A DNA stretch of 62,831 bases from Candidatus Parcubacteria bacterium (GTDB lineage: Bacteria; Patescibacteriota; Minisyncoccia; Minisyncoccales; JAGLPU01). A model generated the notes under the pieces. The model was not told where the DNA came from, did no database searches, and saw only the letters and a program-made list of their open reading frames with translations. Made by a program: the position numbers and the translations under genes. How positions within the stretch are numbered: the first letter of the stretch is position 1; every line of letters starts with the position of its first letter. The stretch covers positions 1 to 62,831 of the forward strand of contig JAGLPU010000007.1 in NCBI GenBank assembly GCA_023137175.1, given 5' to 3'. This document shows, piece by piece, positions 30,847 to 39,782 of the stretch.

Positions 30847-31914
30847 ATGTCATTATCTATCGGAATAGTCGGTCTGCCCAATGTGGGAAAATCAACTTTA
30901 TTCCAAGCCATTACCAAAAAACAAGTTGACCGCTCTAATTACCCTTTTTGTACCATTGACCCTAATGTGGGCGTTGTTGCCGTGCCTGATAAAAGAGTGG
31001 ACCAGCTGGTGGAATTGACCAATTCCGCCAAAAAGATCCAAGCTACCGTGGAATTTGTTGATATCGCCGGCTTGGTGAAAGGAGCTAACCAGGGAGAAGG
31101 ATTGGGCAATAAATTTCTGGCCAACATCAGAGAAGTTGATGCGATAATTTATGTTTTGCGCTGTTTTCAAAATGAGAAGATCATTAACACCCAGTCGCAG
31201 ATTGATATTTTGAAAGACAAAGAAATTCTGGATATGGAATTAATCCTTAAAGACACTGAGGTTGTGGAAAAAAGAATTGAAGGATTGGAAAAGGAAGTCA
31301 GGGCCAAGAAAAAAGAAGCAATTAAGGAACAGGAAGTTTTAACCAAAGCTTTAAATCTATTACATGAAGGAAAAATCCTAATTGAAAATTCTTGGACTTC
31401 AGAAGAAGAAAAAATTCTTAACAGCTACCAATTACTGACTTTTAAAAAAAGGCTTTATTTGTTGAACGGAAAGGAAGAAGAAATAGCTTTGAAAATAAAA
31501 GAGCTTTTTACTAAAAACAATTGGCAATTTATAATTATTGATATTCTGACTGAATTTGACGCCAGCGCATTTAAACCGGAAGAAAGAGGCGAGTTTGATT
31601 TGCCTGAAGAATTGAGAATAGATGACCTGGTAAAAGAATCATACAAGCTGCTTGATTTAATAACTTTCTTTACCACCGGAGCAGATGAAACTAGAGCTTG
31701 GACTCTCAAGAAAGGCAGCGCGGCTCCTCAAGCCGGGGGAGTGATACATAGTGACTTTGAACAGTATTTTATTAGGGCGGAAATTATCAATTGGCAGGAG
31801 TTAATCAACGCCGATGGTTTTGTCAAAGCAAAAGAAAAAGGATTGATTCGTACGGAAGGAAAAGAGTATATCGTTCAAGATGGCGATGTCATTGAAATTA
31901 AAAGCAAAGCGTAA
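30847..31914 (+). CDS. ychF: Obg-like ATPase YchF
   Basis: A 355-residue TRAFAC-class P-loop protein that binds ATP in preference to GTP and associates with ribosomes. G1 is GLPNVGKST (about residues 9-17), followed by NYPFCTIDPNVGVV (switch I), DIAGLVKGANQGEGLGNKFL (switch II) and the coiled coil; the NKxE-type motif is altered as in YchF. The C-terminal TGS domain (about 270-355) contains TTGADETRAWTLKKG and GGVIHSDFE. Cys positions used for redox control in other species are not all visible. Start 30847 follows the -10 by 6 nt, so the mRNA is probably leaderless. A DUF2341 gene follows after 10 nt. Confidence 0.97.
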   Translation: MSLSIGIVGLPNVGKSTLFQAITKKQVDRSNYPFCTIDPNVGVVAVPDKRVDQLVELTNSAKKIQATVEFVDIAGLVKGANQGEGLGNKFLANIREVDAIIYVLRCFQNEKIINTQSQIDILKDKEILDMELILKDTEVVEKRIEGLEKEVRAKKKEAIKEQEVLTKALNLLHEGKILIENSWTSEEEKILNSYQLLTFKKRLYLLNGKEEEIALKIKELFTKNNWQFIIIDILTEFDASAFKPEERGEFDLPEELRIDDLVKESYKLLDLITFFTTGADETRAWTLKKGSAAPQAGGVIHSDFEQYFIRAEIINWQELINADGFVKAKEKGLIRTEGKEYIVQDGDVIEIKSKA

Positions 31915-31924
31915 ATTTATATTC

Positions 31925-33436
31925 ATGTTCAAATTTCTTAATAGGGGAAATTCCACTTATTCCGCCACTATCACCATTATTATTTTGGTCGTGATTTTAG
32001 TGAGCGGGATTTTAATTTATGAGCTGTTTACAGAAGGATTTGAAAAAGATGTCTGGCTGGAATCTTGGCAGTACAGAAGGTTGGTCGTTGTTGAAAATTC
32101 AGCGAATAAAGAAGTTCTGAATTATCCTGTTCTTCTGCATATTAATACTTCGTTATTGGTGGAAGAAGGCAAACTGGTTTCAGACTGCCGGGATATTAGA
32201 TTTACCGACCCGGATTCCAAGAAATTTTTAACGCATTGGATAGAAGGGGAATGTGATACAAAAGATACTAAAATATGGGTCAATATCCCTTTTGTGAATC
32301 CTATCTCCAAGAAAACAATTCATCTTTATTATGGCAATGAAGAAGCAGAGGATGAGTCTCTGTCTTTGCCGGCAGAAGATGTTATTATTACGGAAACAAA
32401 AGGAGAAATGATTTTGTCTGATAATCAGAGAAATTGCGTCAGGGATTTGAATGCCACTTTATATTGCGTAATGCCCAAAGCAAACGCTATTTATCTTTTT
32501 AAATCAACTAACGAAGGAAAAGATTGGCAAGAAGAAAAAGTAAGCGGCGATTCTGCATTAAAACAAATGCAGCCGGTGATAGCTTTGGATTCTTCTAATA
32601 AGATTAGTATCGTCTGGCAAGACGCAACATCGCATCTTTATTATCGCCAAAAGACAACAGTTGGCTGGGATGAAATAAAAACAATTGCTCAAAAACCAGC
32701 CGGTTATTTTTCTCCTTCGATTGCCATAGATTCCTATAACAACAAGCATCTTGTTTATACGGGAAAGGATAGCGTTTATTATTGGAACTTTCTCATTGGT
32801 AAAGAACCGACAAAAATTGCAGAAAATGTTGCTAACCCGAGCATAATTGCAGGCTTAAGAAGCGATGTTTTTGTTCTCTATGCTGCAAGTGATAAATCAA
32901 TTGTTCTTCGTCAAATGATCACTGGTGGTTGGAGCGAGGAGGAAAAGCTGGAGGGGGCTGAACCTGTGATGGCCGTAGATTCTAAAAGCAACATTCATCT
33001 TATACACCAAGAAAATTCTCAACTTGTTTATCTTAAGAGAACAAGCGAAGGCTGGCAAGAAAAAGAAGTGCTGGATACTGCAAGGCAAAGCAGCGCTTCA
33101 ATTGCTTTAGATAAAGAAAACAACGTTTATGTTGTTTTTAGCCGCAAAGGAGAATCAACAGCTTATCTTCGAAAAAAAGATTCTAACGGCTGGAGCGAAG
33201 CCGAAAAAATAACTGAGAATGGCTGGCAGTCAAATTTAATCTGGGGGATACAGCCGGAAGAAAATAATATTTATTCCAATATTCCACGCCAGGGTTTTGC
33301 CATGGTCTATCTGTCAACAGAAGACAGTGGAGCTCAAAGTCTAAGGTTTTATTCTGCCCCCTTTACTATTTATCAAGTGGCTGGATCTGAGTTAATTCTT
33401 TCCATTGAAGAAGAGCGGGATATTAACGACTATTAG
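31925..33436 (+). CDS. Membrane-anchored DUF2341 protein with propeller-like repeats
   Basis: A 503-residue protein: N-terminal transmembrane helix (about residues 13-33), a DUF2341 domain (about 45-115, with WQYRRLVVVEN, DIRFTDPDSKKFLTHWIE and KKTIHLYYGNEEA), then repeats of about 40 residues in the form S-x-A-I/D-S-x-N...HLYY/VYVVF across about 170-440, suggesting a beta-propeller or sialidase-like fold. DUF2341 is common in CPR and archaeal surface proteins and probably binds carbohydrate or protein. The frame reaches 31880 inside ychF; ATG 31925, 10 nt after that stop, gives the anchor at the right position. Function unknown. Confidence 0.8.
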   Translation: MFKFLNRGNSTYSATITIIILVVILVSGILIYELFTEGFEKDVWLESWQYRRLVVVENSANKEVLNYPVLLHINTSLLVEEGKLVSDCRDIRFTDPDSKKFLTHWIEGECDTKDTKIWVNIPFVNPISKKTIHLYYGNEEAEDESLSLPAEDVIITETKGEMILSDNQRNCVRDLNATLYCVMPKANAIYLFKSTNEGKDWQEEKVSGDSALKQMQPVIALDSSNKISIVWQDATSHLYYRQKTTVGWDEIKTIAQKPAGYFSPSIAIDSYNNKHLVYTGKDSVYYWNFLIGKEPTKIAENVANPSIIAGLRSDVFVLYAASDKSIVLRQMITGGWSEEEKLEGAEPVMAVDSKSNIHLIHQENSQLVYLKRTSEGWQEKEVLDTARQSSASIALDKENNVYVVFSRKGESTAYLRKKDSNGWSEAEKITENGWQSNLIWGIQPEENNIYSNIPRQGFAMVYLSTEDSGAQSLRFYSAPFTIYQVAGSELILSIEEERDINDY

Positions 33437-33439
33437 CAT

Positions 33440-34126
33440 ATGCAGTCAAAAGAGGTTCTCAAGAAGTTAAAATCTCTTGCCAATTCCAAGAGCGTAGCCG
33501 GAATGGCTAGATTCGGCATTAATCCGCAGAACACTTTGGGCGTATCCATGCCTATTGTCAGAAAGATTGCCAAAGAAATTGGCAAAGACCATAAATTGGC
33601 TCAACAATTATGGGATTCAAAAATACATGAGGCTAGAATTTTGGCCGGCTTTATTGATGAAGCGGACAAAGCGACTGAAAAACAAATGGAAAACTGGGTA
33701 AAGGATTTTGATTCTTGGGATGTTTGCGATCAGGTTTGCGGCAACTTATTTGATAAAACCGAATTTGCTTATAGCAAAGCGTTTGAGTGGAGCGAAAGAG
33801 AGGAAGAATTTGTTAAAAGAGCTGGTTTTGTTTTAATGGCGACTTTATCGGTTCACGATAAAAAAGCTTCAGATAAACAATTTGAACAGTTCCTGCCGGT
33901 TATAAGAAGAGAGACTGAAGATGAAAGGAATTTTGTTAAAAAAGCCGTTAACTGGGCATTAAGACAAATCGGAAAAAGAAATATTAGTTTAAATAAAAAG
34001 GCGATTGAAATTGCCAAAGAAATTCAAAAAGTTGATTCCAAAAGCGCTAAATGGATTGCCAATGATGCTATCAGGGAGCTAACCAATGAAAACATCTTGC
34101 GAAGGATAAAAAATAAACACAAATAG
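33440..34126 (+). CDS. AlkD-like DNA alkylation repair protein
   Basis: A 228-residue all-helical HEAT-repeat-like protein of the AlkD/AlkC DNA glycosylase family, which removes N3- and N7-alkyl purines. Features are GMARFGINPQNTLGVSMPIVRKIAKEIGK, LAQQLWDSKIHEARILAGFID, FDSWDVCDQVC with the conserved W-D-x-x-D-x-x region (about residues 91-101) and RNFVKKAVNWALRQIGKR. Length matches single-domain AlkD. It lies 3 nt after the DUF2341 gene and may be co-transcribed with ychF. The catalytic Asp/Trp set fits, but the substrate cannot be inferred. Confidence 0.88.
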   Translation: MQSKEVLKKLKSLANSKSVAGMARFGINPQNTLGVSMPIVRKIAKEIGKDHKLAQQLWDSKIHEARILAGFIDEADKATEKQMENWVKDFDSWDVCDQVCGNLFDKTEFAYSKAFEWSEREEEFVKRAGFVLMATLSVHDKKASDKQFEQFLPVIRRETEDERNFVKKAVNWALRQIGKRNISLNKKAIEIAKEIQKVDSKSAKWIANDAIRELTNENILRRIKNKHK

Positions 34127-34218
34127 TTACATTTAGTTTAGCTGAGCATAACAATATATTTGAATAATAATAATTTTATGCTAGAGTGGTAGCTAAGTTA
34201 TTAAATTAATATAAAACT

Positions 34219-35502
34219 ATGAAAACAGATATAAAAGATTTGCCGAATTCCCAAAAAGAAATTACAGTGGAAATTTCGGTTGAGGAAATGAAAAACTATG
34301 TTAAAGAAGCGACTGATAATATCTCCAAGGAAATGAAAGTTGACGGCTTTCGTCCGGGGAAAGTGCCTGCGGAAATAGTAAAGCAGAAAATAAACGAAGC
34401 GCAGATTTATCAGGAAGCAGGAGAATTGGCCATTAGGAAAACCTATCTCCAAATACTCAAAGAAAGCGGCTTGGAAGTGATTGGGCAGCCCAAGGTTGAT
34501 CTTACCAAGATCACTCCTGGGAACTCTTTGGAGTATAAGATTGTCTTGACAATTTTGCCGAAAATAGAACTCTATGATTACAGCAAAGTTAAAGGCAAGC
34601 TGGAGAAGATAGAAGTGGCTGACGAGAGGATAGACAAAGAGTTGGAAAACTTGCGCAAGAGCCGGGCTAAATTTATTACCACTACTGAGGCAATCCAACA
34701 AAGCGACAAAGTTGAAATAGATTTTGAAGGAATGCTTGACGGTAAAACCATTGAAGGAGGAGAAACCAAAAAACAATCTTTGATTATTGGCGAATCTCAC
34801 TTTATCCCGGGTTTTGAAGAAAACCTGATCGGTTTAAAAGAAAAAGAAGAAAAAGAATTTAATATTGTTTTTCCGAAAGAATATCAAAAAAAAGAATTGG
34901 CCGGTCAAAAAGTCACTTTTAAAATTAAAATCAATTTAGTACAAAAACAAGAACTGCCGGAAATTAACGATGAGTTTGTCAAAGGCTTGGGCAATATTAA
35001 AGATGTGGCTGAATTGAAGGGGAATATAAGGAAGGCCTTGGAGGAGCAGGAAAAAACTAAAGCTGAGCGCGACTTAAAAGAAAAAATCGCCGATGAGATC
35101 ATTAAAGGAACCAAAGTGGATGTTCCCGACTTGTTGGTGGAAGAAGAACTGAATTTTATGCTGAAAGAGCTGGAAGGCAATGTGCTTCAGTCTGGAATGG
35201 AGTTTGAGCAGTTTCTTAAAAATTCCAAAACAAACAGGGAAGAGCTAAGAGTTAAATATCGGGAAAATGCCGTCAAGAGAGCCAAATGGAATTTAATAGT
35301 CAGAGAAATATCCAAACGGGAAAAGCTGGAAATAAAAGAAGAAGAGTTAAAACAAAGAATGGAAGAAGTGTTAAAAGCTTATCCGGAAGAGGAAAAAGCC
35401 AAGGTCAATATGGACAGGTTTCGGGAATATATCAGCGAAGTGATGATTACGGAAAGGGTTTTTTCTTTATTGGACAAAATCGCATCTGATAACAGCAAAT
35501 AA
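34219..35502 (+). CDS. tig: Trigger factor
   Basis: A 427-residue ribosome-associated chaperone and peptidyl-prolyl isomerase. The N-terminal ribosome-binding domain has the signature VDGFRPGKVPAEIVKQK (the GFRxGxxP motif at about 43-51). The middle FKBP-type PPIase domain contains VEIDFEGMLDGKTIEGG and FIPGFEENLIGLKEKEEKEF (about 195-225), and the C-terminal helical arms extend from about residue 250. Length is usual. The upstream gap (34127-34218) has no SD-like sequence near the ATG. The terminator is at 35530. Confidence 0.96.
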   Translation: MKTDIKDLPNSQKEITVEISVEEMKNYVKEATDNISKEMKVDGFRPGKVPAEIVKQKINEAQIYQEAGELAIRKTYLQILKESGLEVIGQPKVDLTKITPGNSLEYKIVLTILPKIELYDYSKVKGKLEKIEVADERIDKELENLRKSRAKFITTTEAIQQSDKVEIDFEGMLDGKTIEGGETKKQSLIIGESHFIPGFEENLIGLKEKEEKEFNIVFPKEYQKKELAGQKVTFKIKINLVQKQELPEINDEFVKGLGNIKDVAELKGNIRKALEEQEKTKAERDLKEKIADEIIKGTKVDVPDLLVEEELNFMLKELEGNVLQSGMEFEQFLKNSKTNREELRVKYRENAVKRAKWNLIVREISKREKLEIKEEELKQRMEEVLKAYPEEEKAKVNMDRFREYISEVMITERVFSLLDKIASDNSK

Positions 35503-35529
35503 TTTTTTAGATTATGGAAATTGAGCCTT

Positions 35530-35551
35530 AACCCCGCTGCAGCGGGGTTTT
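35530..35551 (+). terminator. Terminator of tig
   Basis: Perfect palindrome AACCCCGCTG / CAGCGGGGTT (35530-35549), flanked by GAGC / GCTC; T run short. Confidence 0.85.
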
Positions 35552-35555
35552 GCTC

Positions 35556-35583
35556 TTGACAAATGTTTTAAGTGTGATATACT
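35556..35583 (+). promoter_or_regulatory. Promoter of the 97-aa gene
   Basis: TTGACA (35556-35561), 16 nt, TATACT (35578-35583). Confidence 0.8.
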
Positions 35584-35589
35584 CATTTC

Positions 35590-35677
35590 AGCGTTAGGAT
35601 GGGGAAAAGAATCTCCCTATCCGAAGCACCTCTTCTTCAAGAGAGGAAGGGGTCAAAAAAAATAGAGGTGCATTAGC
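35590..35677 (+). promoter_or_regulatory. Structured leader with a perfect 8-nt anti-SD
   Basis: GGATGGGGA / TCTCCCTATCC form a first hairpin (35597-35622). GCACCTCT (35626-35633) is exactly complementary to AGAGGTGC (35664-35671), which contains the SD of the gene at 35678, and can instead pair locally with AGAGAGG (35639-35645). The two pairings exclude each other. Confidence 0.65.
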
Positions 35678-35971
35678 ATGTATGAATTAGAAAATATAGA
35701 AGGGACAGAAAAGAAGCCAAAAGGAAGCATTGAGATAAAAATCGAGAAAGGAACTTATGGCCATCTTCTAGAGAAGGTGATCAGGGATGAATCCGAGAAA
35801 GAGAGGTGTTTAGCCAGAGGGACCGAAAGCACAGAGGACATTGACCTTAAAGAGCAAAAGCTCGAAAGCAAGATACGCAGCTCAGTACAAATCGCTGAGG
35901 AGACAGAAGAGTGCACTCTTCTATCGCTAACGGACCCAATCGTCATGGAGGCTTTCATAAGCGCAATGTGA
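35678..35971 (+). CDS. Small acidic hypothetical protein, 97 aa
   Basis: A 97-residue soluble acidic protein, MYELENIEG at the start, helical and charged (EKVIRDESEKERCLARGTES, KEQKLESKIRSSVQIAEE), two cysteines, no recognisable domain. ATG 35678 is 6 nt after the strong SD AGAGGTG (35664-35670). It is a single-gene unit with a good promoter and a leader that can mask the SD, so translation is probably controlled. A weak A/T-rich hairpin follows the stop. The next gene also starts with MYE and has an SD, so they may be related in expression. Function unknown. Confidence 0.6.
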   Translation: MYELENIEGTEKKPKGSIEIKIEKGTYGHLLEKVIRDESEKERCLARGTESTEDIDLKEQKLESKIRSSVQIAEETEECTLLSLTDPIVMEAFISAM

Positions 35972-36121
35972 GTTTTTGTACATTAAAAAACTAAAATATT
36001 TTTTTGGGGCAGGCAGCATAATGTTTGTCCCTATATTTCTTTCTAAAAACCATATTTTGTGATAAAGTAGCGTTGTTCTTTAATAATTAAAGGATAATAA
36101 AAAAAGACAGAAGGTGATAAT

Positions 36122-36706
36122 ATGTATGAAATTGAAATGATTGGAGGAGAAAGAGTAGCAGGGAAGATAGTGAGGCACAAAGGCACTGACACAAATCGGG
36201 TGATTATAAAAGCGATTTCTATAGAAGGGAATGTATATGCTTTTTCTGTCACCGCGGAAAGCAAATTTAAAATAAGCGATATTTTAAATTTGGAACAGCT
36301 TGTGTACAGAGAAGGTATGATAAGCTTGCCGTCTATAGTGCCGATTTTTACTCCTGTAAGAAATAGGTTAACTAAAAAGATAGGTGTGGTTACTTACGAC
36401 GATGGAAAAAAGATTCTAGTGAATTATAATGGAAGCAAACTAGAAAAGAGAACAGCTGCCAGCCATTTGAACCTTTTTTTCCCGAAAACAGAACCATCTT
36501 GTTTAAAATGCGGCTTTGGATTACCGGACCAGTGCGTGTTTTTGGATTTAGACGAAAATCTCCAGCCTGTTTGTGACATGTATACTGAAAAAAGAATGGA
36601 AAAACTTGAGAATAATCGTTTAAGACACCCTAAAGAGAGTTTTCCGTATTGTCTGCTTCCGGAAAAGATAACCAATCCAGGACCGGATTCCTTTGTCCCG
36701 TCCTAA
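36122..36706 (+). CDS. Hypothetical protein, 194 aa, with C-terminal cysteine pairs
   Basis: A 194-residue soluble protein starting MYEIEMIGGERVAGK. The N-terminal half looks like beta barrel strands (RVIIKAISIEGNVYAFSVTAE), the middle has a LTKKIGVVTYDDGKKILVNY strand pair, and the C-terminal half has CLKCGFGLPDQC (about residues 121-132) plus two further cysteines, so a zinc or Fe-S site is possible. The SD AAGGTGAT (about 36112-36119) is 2-3 nt closer than usual but adequate. Terminator at 36716. No family recognised; RNA or DNA binding would be speculation. Confidence 0.6.
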   Translation: MYEIEMIGGERVAGKIVRHKGTDTNRVIIKAISIEGNVYAFSVTAESKFKISDILNLEQLVYREGMISLPSIVPIFTPVRNRLTKKIGVVTYDDGKKILVNYNGSKLEKRTAASHLNLFFPKTEPSCLKCGFGLPDQCVFLDLDENLQPVCDMYTEKRMEKLENNRLRHPKESFPYCLLPEKITNPGPDSFVPS

Positions 36707-36715
36707 TCTATATTT

Positions 36716-36743
36716 GAGCATTTTTTAAATGCTCTTTTTTTTT
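36716..36743 (+). terminator. Terminator of the 194-aa gene
   Basis: GAGCATTT (36716-36723) TTT AAATGCTC (36727-36734) followed by a run of T. Confidence 0.92.
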
Positions 36744-36782
36744 GCTTTCTTAAGGGGAAAATGATAACTTTAATAAAGAAGC

Positions 36783-39782
36783 ATGGAATTAAGTCTTAAT
36801 AAACTTAACAAAGAACAGAAAGAGGCTGTGACTTTTGGAAGCGGTTCGATTTTAATCGTGGCTGGCGCCGGAACCGGAAAAACAACGGCAATAACCAACA
36901 GAATAGCTTATCTTGTTGAGCAGGGAAAGGCTAAGCCGGAAGAAATTCTGGCATTAACTTTTACTGACAAGGCGGCCGAAGAAATGGAAGACAGAGTAAT
37001 TAATCTTTTGCCTATAGGTTTTGTTGACCTTTGGATATCAACTTTCCACTCTTTTTGTGAAAGAGTTTTAAAAGAGTACGCCTTGGACATCGGCTTGTCT
37101 CCTGATTTTAAATTAATAGACGAGACACAGGCTTGGCTTTTAGTCAGGCAGAATTTAGCCAAGTTTGATTTGGACTATTATAGGCCGTTGGGAAATCCCA
37201 CAAGATTTATCCGTGCTTTGCTTGGCCATTTTTCTCGTTGCAAGGACGAGGGAATATATCCGGAAGACTATCTTAATTACAGCGATGATTTAAAATTAAA
37301 TATGGACGGAATAGCAGTAGGCAGCAAGGCTGTAAAAAGCAAAGATAAAAAAGAGCTAGCTGGGATACAACAAGAATCAGACAGGATAAAAGAAGTCGCA
37401 GACGCTTACGCTATATATCAAAAGCTTCTTTTGGATAATAGCGCTTTGGATTTCGGAGACCTTATTAATTACTGCTTAAAGCTGTTCCAAAAGAGGCCGA
37501 ACATTTTAGAGAAATACCAACAAAAATTTAAATATGTTTTAGTGGATGAATTTCAGGATACTAACTGGGCACAATATGAATTGGTTAAGCTGTTGGCGGT
37601 GCCTCAGGACAACTTAACTGTTTCCGCAGACGATGACCAATCTATCTATGCCTGGAGGGGGAGCTCTTTAAATAATGTTCTTCAATTTAGGAAAGATTAT
37701 CCTCAAGCCAAAGAAATCATTTTGGTGCAGAATTACCGCTCTCCGCAAAATATTCTTGATTTGTCATATAGTTTTATTCAATTGAATAATCCTAATCGGC
37801 TGGAATGCCAAATTTCACAGGAATTTTCCGCTATAGCCAAAGAGAAGGGCGTTGATTTGAGCAATTTCAAAAAGATTGATAAGAAACTGATTGCTGCTAA
37901 GGAGAAAATCGGCTTTATTGAAAATATGCATTTCAAGACCTTACAGCAGGAAACGAGAGCGGTAATAGAGAAAATCATTCAACTCATGAAGAAAGACAAA
38001 GAATCTTCTTTCAAAGATTTTGCCATTTTAGTGAGAGCCAATAACCATGCCGAAGCTTATTGCCGGGAGCTGGAAAGAACGGAAATTCCTTATCAATTTT
38101 TAGCTTCCAAGGGCCTATATTCAAAACCAATAATTTTAGATGCCATTTCTTATTTAAAATTAATAAGCGACCTGCATGAGAGCTCAGCTGTTTTTCGGGT
38201 TTTAAATTTTCCCTTTTTTAAAATCTCTTATGAAGATATAGCGAAAATCAGCCGCTTCAGTTCTCAAAAAGGCTGTTCAATTTACGAAACTCTGCAGCAG
38301 CTTGGTCTGGTTTCCGGCATTTCCCAAGAAAGCGTGAATAAAATCAACTTCTTCTTAAGCTTAATCCAAAAACATGCTCTTCTGGCCAGAGAAAAGAATA
38401 TCAGTGAAGTTTTTATAGCGTTCCTTAAAGATTCGGGGTATTTAGAATATTTAATTAAAAGAGAGCAGCAGGAGGGCAAAAAGAACTTTGATCTGCTCAA
38501 CCAATTTTTTGACAAGATCAAAAAATTTGAAGCCAGCCAGCCTGACCCGACTTTGAATAATTTTATAAACCAGCTTGATTTGGAAATAGAATCCGGAGAA
38601 CAAGGCTCTTTGCAGTTTAATATTGAAGAGGGTCCGGACACTGTTAAAATTATGACCATTCATGGAGCCAAAGGATTGGAATTCAAATATGTTTTTCTTG
38701 TTAATCTGGTTGCCCAGCGCTTTCCCACCAGAGAAAGAAAAGACCCCATAGAAATTCCGGAAAAACTGGTCAAAGAGATAATCTCTAAAGGAGATGTCCA
38801 TTTAGAAGAAGAAAGAAGGCTGTTTTATGTTGGAATGACCAGAGCAAAAAAAGGATTGTTTTTTGTTTGGGCTGATGATTACGGCGGAACAAGAAAGAAA
38901 AAGCCTTCCCGTTTTTTACAAGAATGCGGACTGGAGCTTTCCGAGCCGGCTGAAAGTTCAACCAAAGACTGGGAAGCAGAGCCCTTTCCAACTCCCAAGC
39001 TTGAAAAATATCCGATTCCTTCTCATTTTTCCTATACCCAGTTGGCTGCTTTCCAGAATTGTCCTTTGCAGTATAAGTTTGCTCATATTTTAAAGATTCC
39101 GAGAAAAGGCAAAGCCAGTTTCAGCTTTGGAAAAACAATGCACCACACTTTGGAAGATTTTATTAAAGCTTCTCAGAGCAAGCAAAATGATTTATTCGGC
39201 AATAAGCAGGGTTCCGACATCAGCCATACTGATCTATTGGAGCTTTATAAGAAGAATTGGCTGGACGAATGGTATGAAGACAAGGCACAAAAAGAAAAGT
39301 ATTTTCAACAGGGGAAAAGATCCCTTCAACTCTTTTTTGACGATTTCAAAAAGAAGCAGCCCAAAACCTTGATCATTGAAAATGAACCAGCTTTGGAGCA
39401 AGGTTTTAATTTAAAAATAAACAATGATATTTTTATCGGCAAGATAGATCGGATAGATAAGATTGACAATGGAGTGGAAATCATTGATTATAAAACAGGG
39501 AAGGCGGCAGAGAAATTAAACGCCGCTGACAGGGAACAATTGCTTATCTACCAAATGGCAGCTCAAGAAGTTTTGGGTCTGGAGCCCAAAAAGCTTACTT
39601 ATTATTACTTGACCGAAGGCAAAAAACTGTCTTTCTTGGGATCTAAGGAAGAAACAGCAAAGCAAAAGGAAAAAATGATGACTAAAATAGAGCAGATCAA
39701 GAAAGGCGATTTCTCACCCACGCCCGGCTGGCAGTGCCAGTTTTGCGATTTTAAAAGTATTTGTGAATATGTCCAAAAATAA
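36783..39782 (+). CDS. UvrD/PcrA-type helicase fused to a Fe-S PD-(D/E)XK nuclease
   Basis: A 999-residue SF1A helicase-nuclease. Helicase motifs: GAGTGKTTA (about residues 27-35), FTDKAAEEM, STFHSF, VDEFQDTNWAQ (Walker B, about 256-266), ADDDQSIYAWRG, QNYRS, TIHGAKGLEF and VGMTRAKKGLF. The C-terminal nuclease (about 750-999) has HFSYTQLAAFQNCPLQY, IGKIDRIDKI and IIDYKTGKA as catalytic D and D-x-K, and four cysteines in AddB/Cas4 order (NCPLQY, then CQFCDFKSIC), an Fe-S clamp. This is an AddAB-like break-processing function on one chain. No Chi-recognition partner is seen. Near-leaderless start; overlaps the next gene. Confidence 0.93.
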   Translation: MELSLNKLNKEQKEAVTFGSGSILIVAGAGTGKTTAITNRIAYLVEQGKAKPEEILALTFTDKAAEEMEDRVINLLPIGFVDLWISTFHSFCERVLKEYALDIGLSPDFKLIDETQAWLLVRQNLAKFDLDYYRPLGNPTRFIRALLGHFSRCKDEGIYPEDYLNYSDDLKLNMDGIAVGSKAVKSKDKKELAGIQQESDRIKEVADAYAIYQKLLLDNSALDFGDLINYCLKLFQKRPNILEKYQQKFKYVLVDEFQDTNWAQYELVKLLAVPQDNLTVSADDDQSIYAWRGSSLNNVLQFRKDYPQAKEIILVQNYRSPQNILDLSYSFIQLNNPNRLECQISQEFSAIAKEKGVDLSNFKKIDKKLIAAKEKIGFIENMHFKTLQQETRAVIEKIIQLMKKDKESSFKDFAILVRANNHAEAYCRELERTEIPYQFLASKGLYSKPIILDAISYLKLISDLHESSAVFRVLNFPFFKISYEDIAKISRFSSQKGCSIYETLQQLGLVSGISQESVNKINFFLSLIQKHALLAREKNISEVFIAFLKDSGYLEYLIKREQQEGKKNFDLLNQFFDKIKKFEASQPDPTLNNFINQLDLEIESGEQGSLQFNIEEGPDTVKIMTIHGAKGLEFKYVFLVNLVAQRFPTRERKDPIEIPEKLVKEIISKGDVHLEEERRLFYVGMTRAKKGLFFVWADDYGGTRKKKPSRFLQECGLELSEPAESSTKDWEAEPFPTPKLEKYPIPSHFSYTQLAAFQNCPLQYKFAHILKIPRKGKASFSFGKTMHHTLEDFIKASQSKQNDLFGNKQGSDISHTDLLELYKKNWLDEWYEDKAQKEKYFQQGKRSLQLFFDDFKKKQPKTLIIENEPALEQGFNLKINNDIFIGKIDRIDKIDNGVEIIDYKTGKAAEKLNAADREQLLIYQMAAQEVLGLEPKKLTYYYLTEGKKLSFLGSKEETAKQKEKMMTKIEQIKKGDFSPTPGWQCQFCDFKSICEYVQK

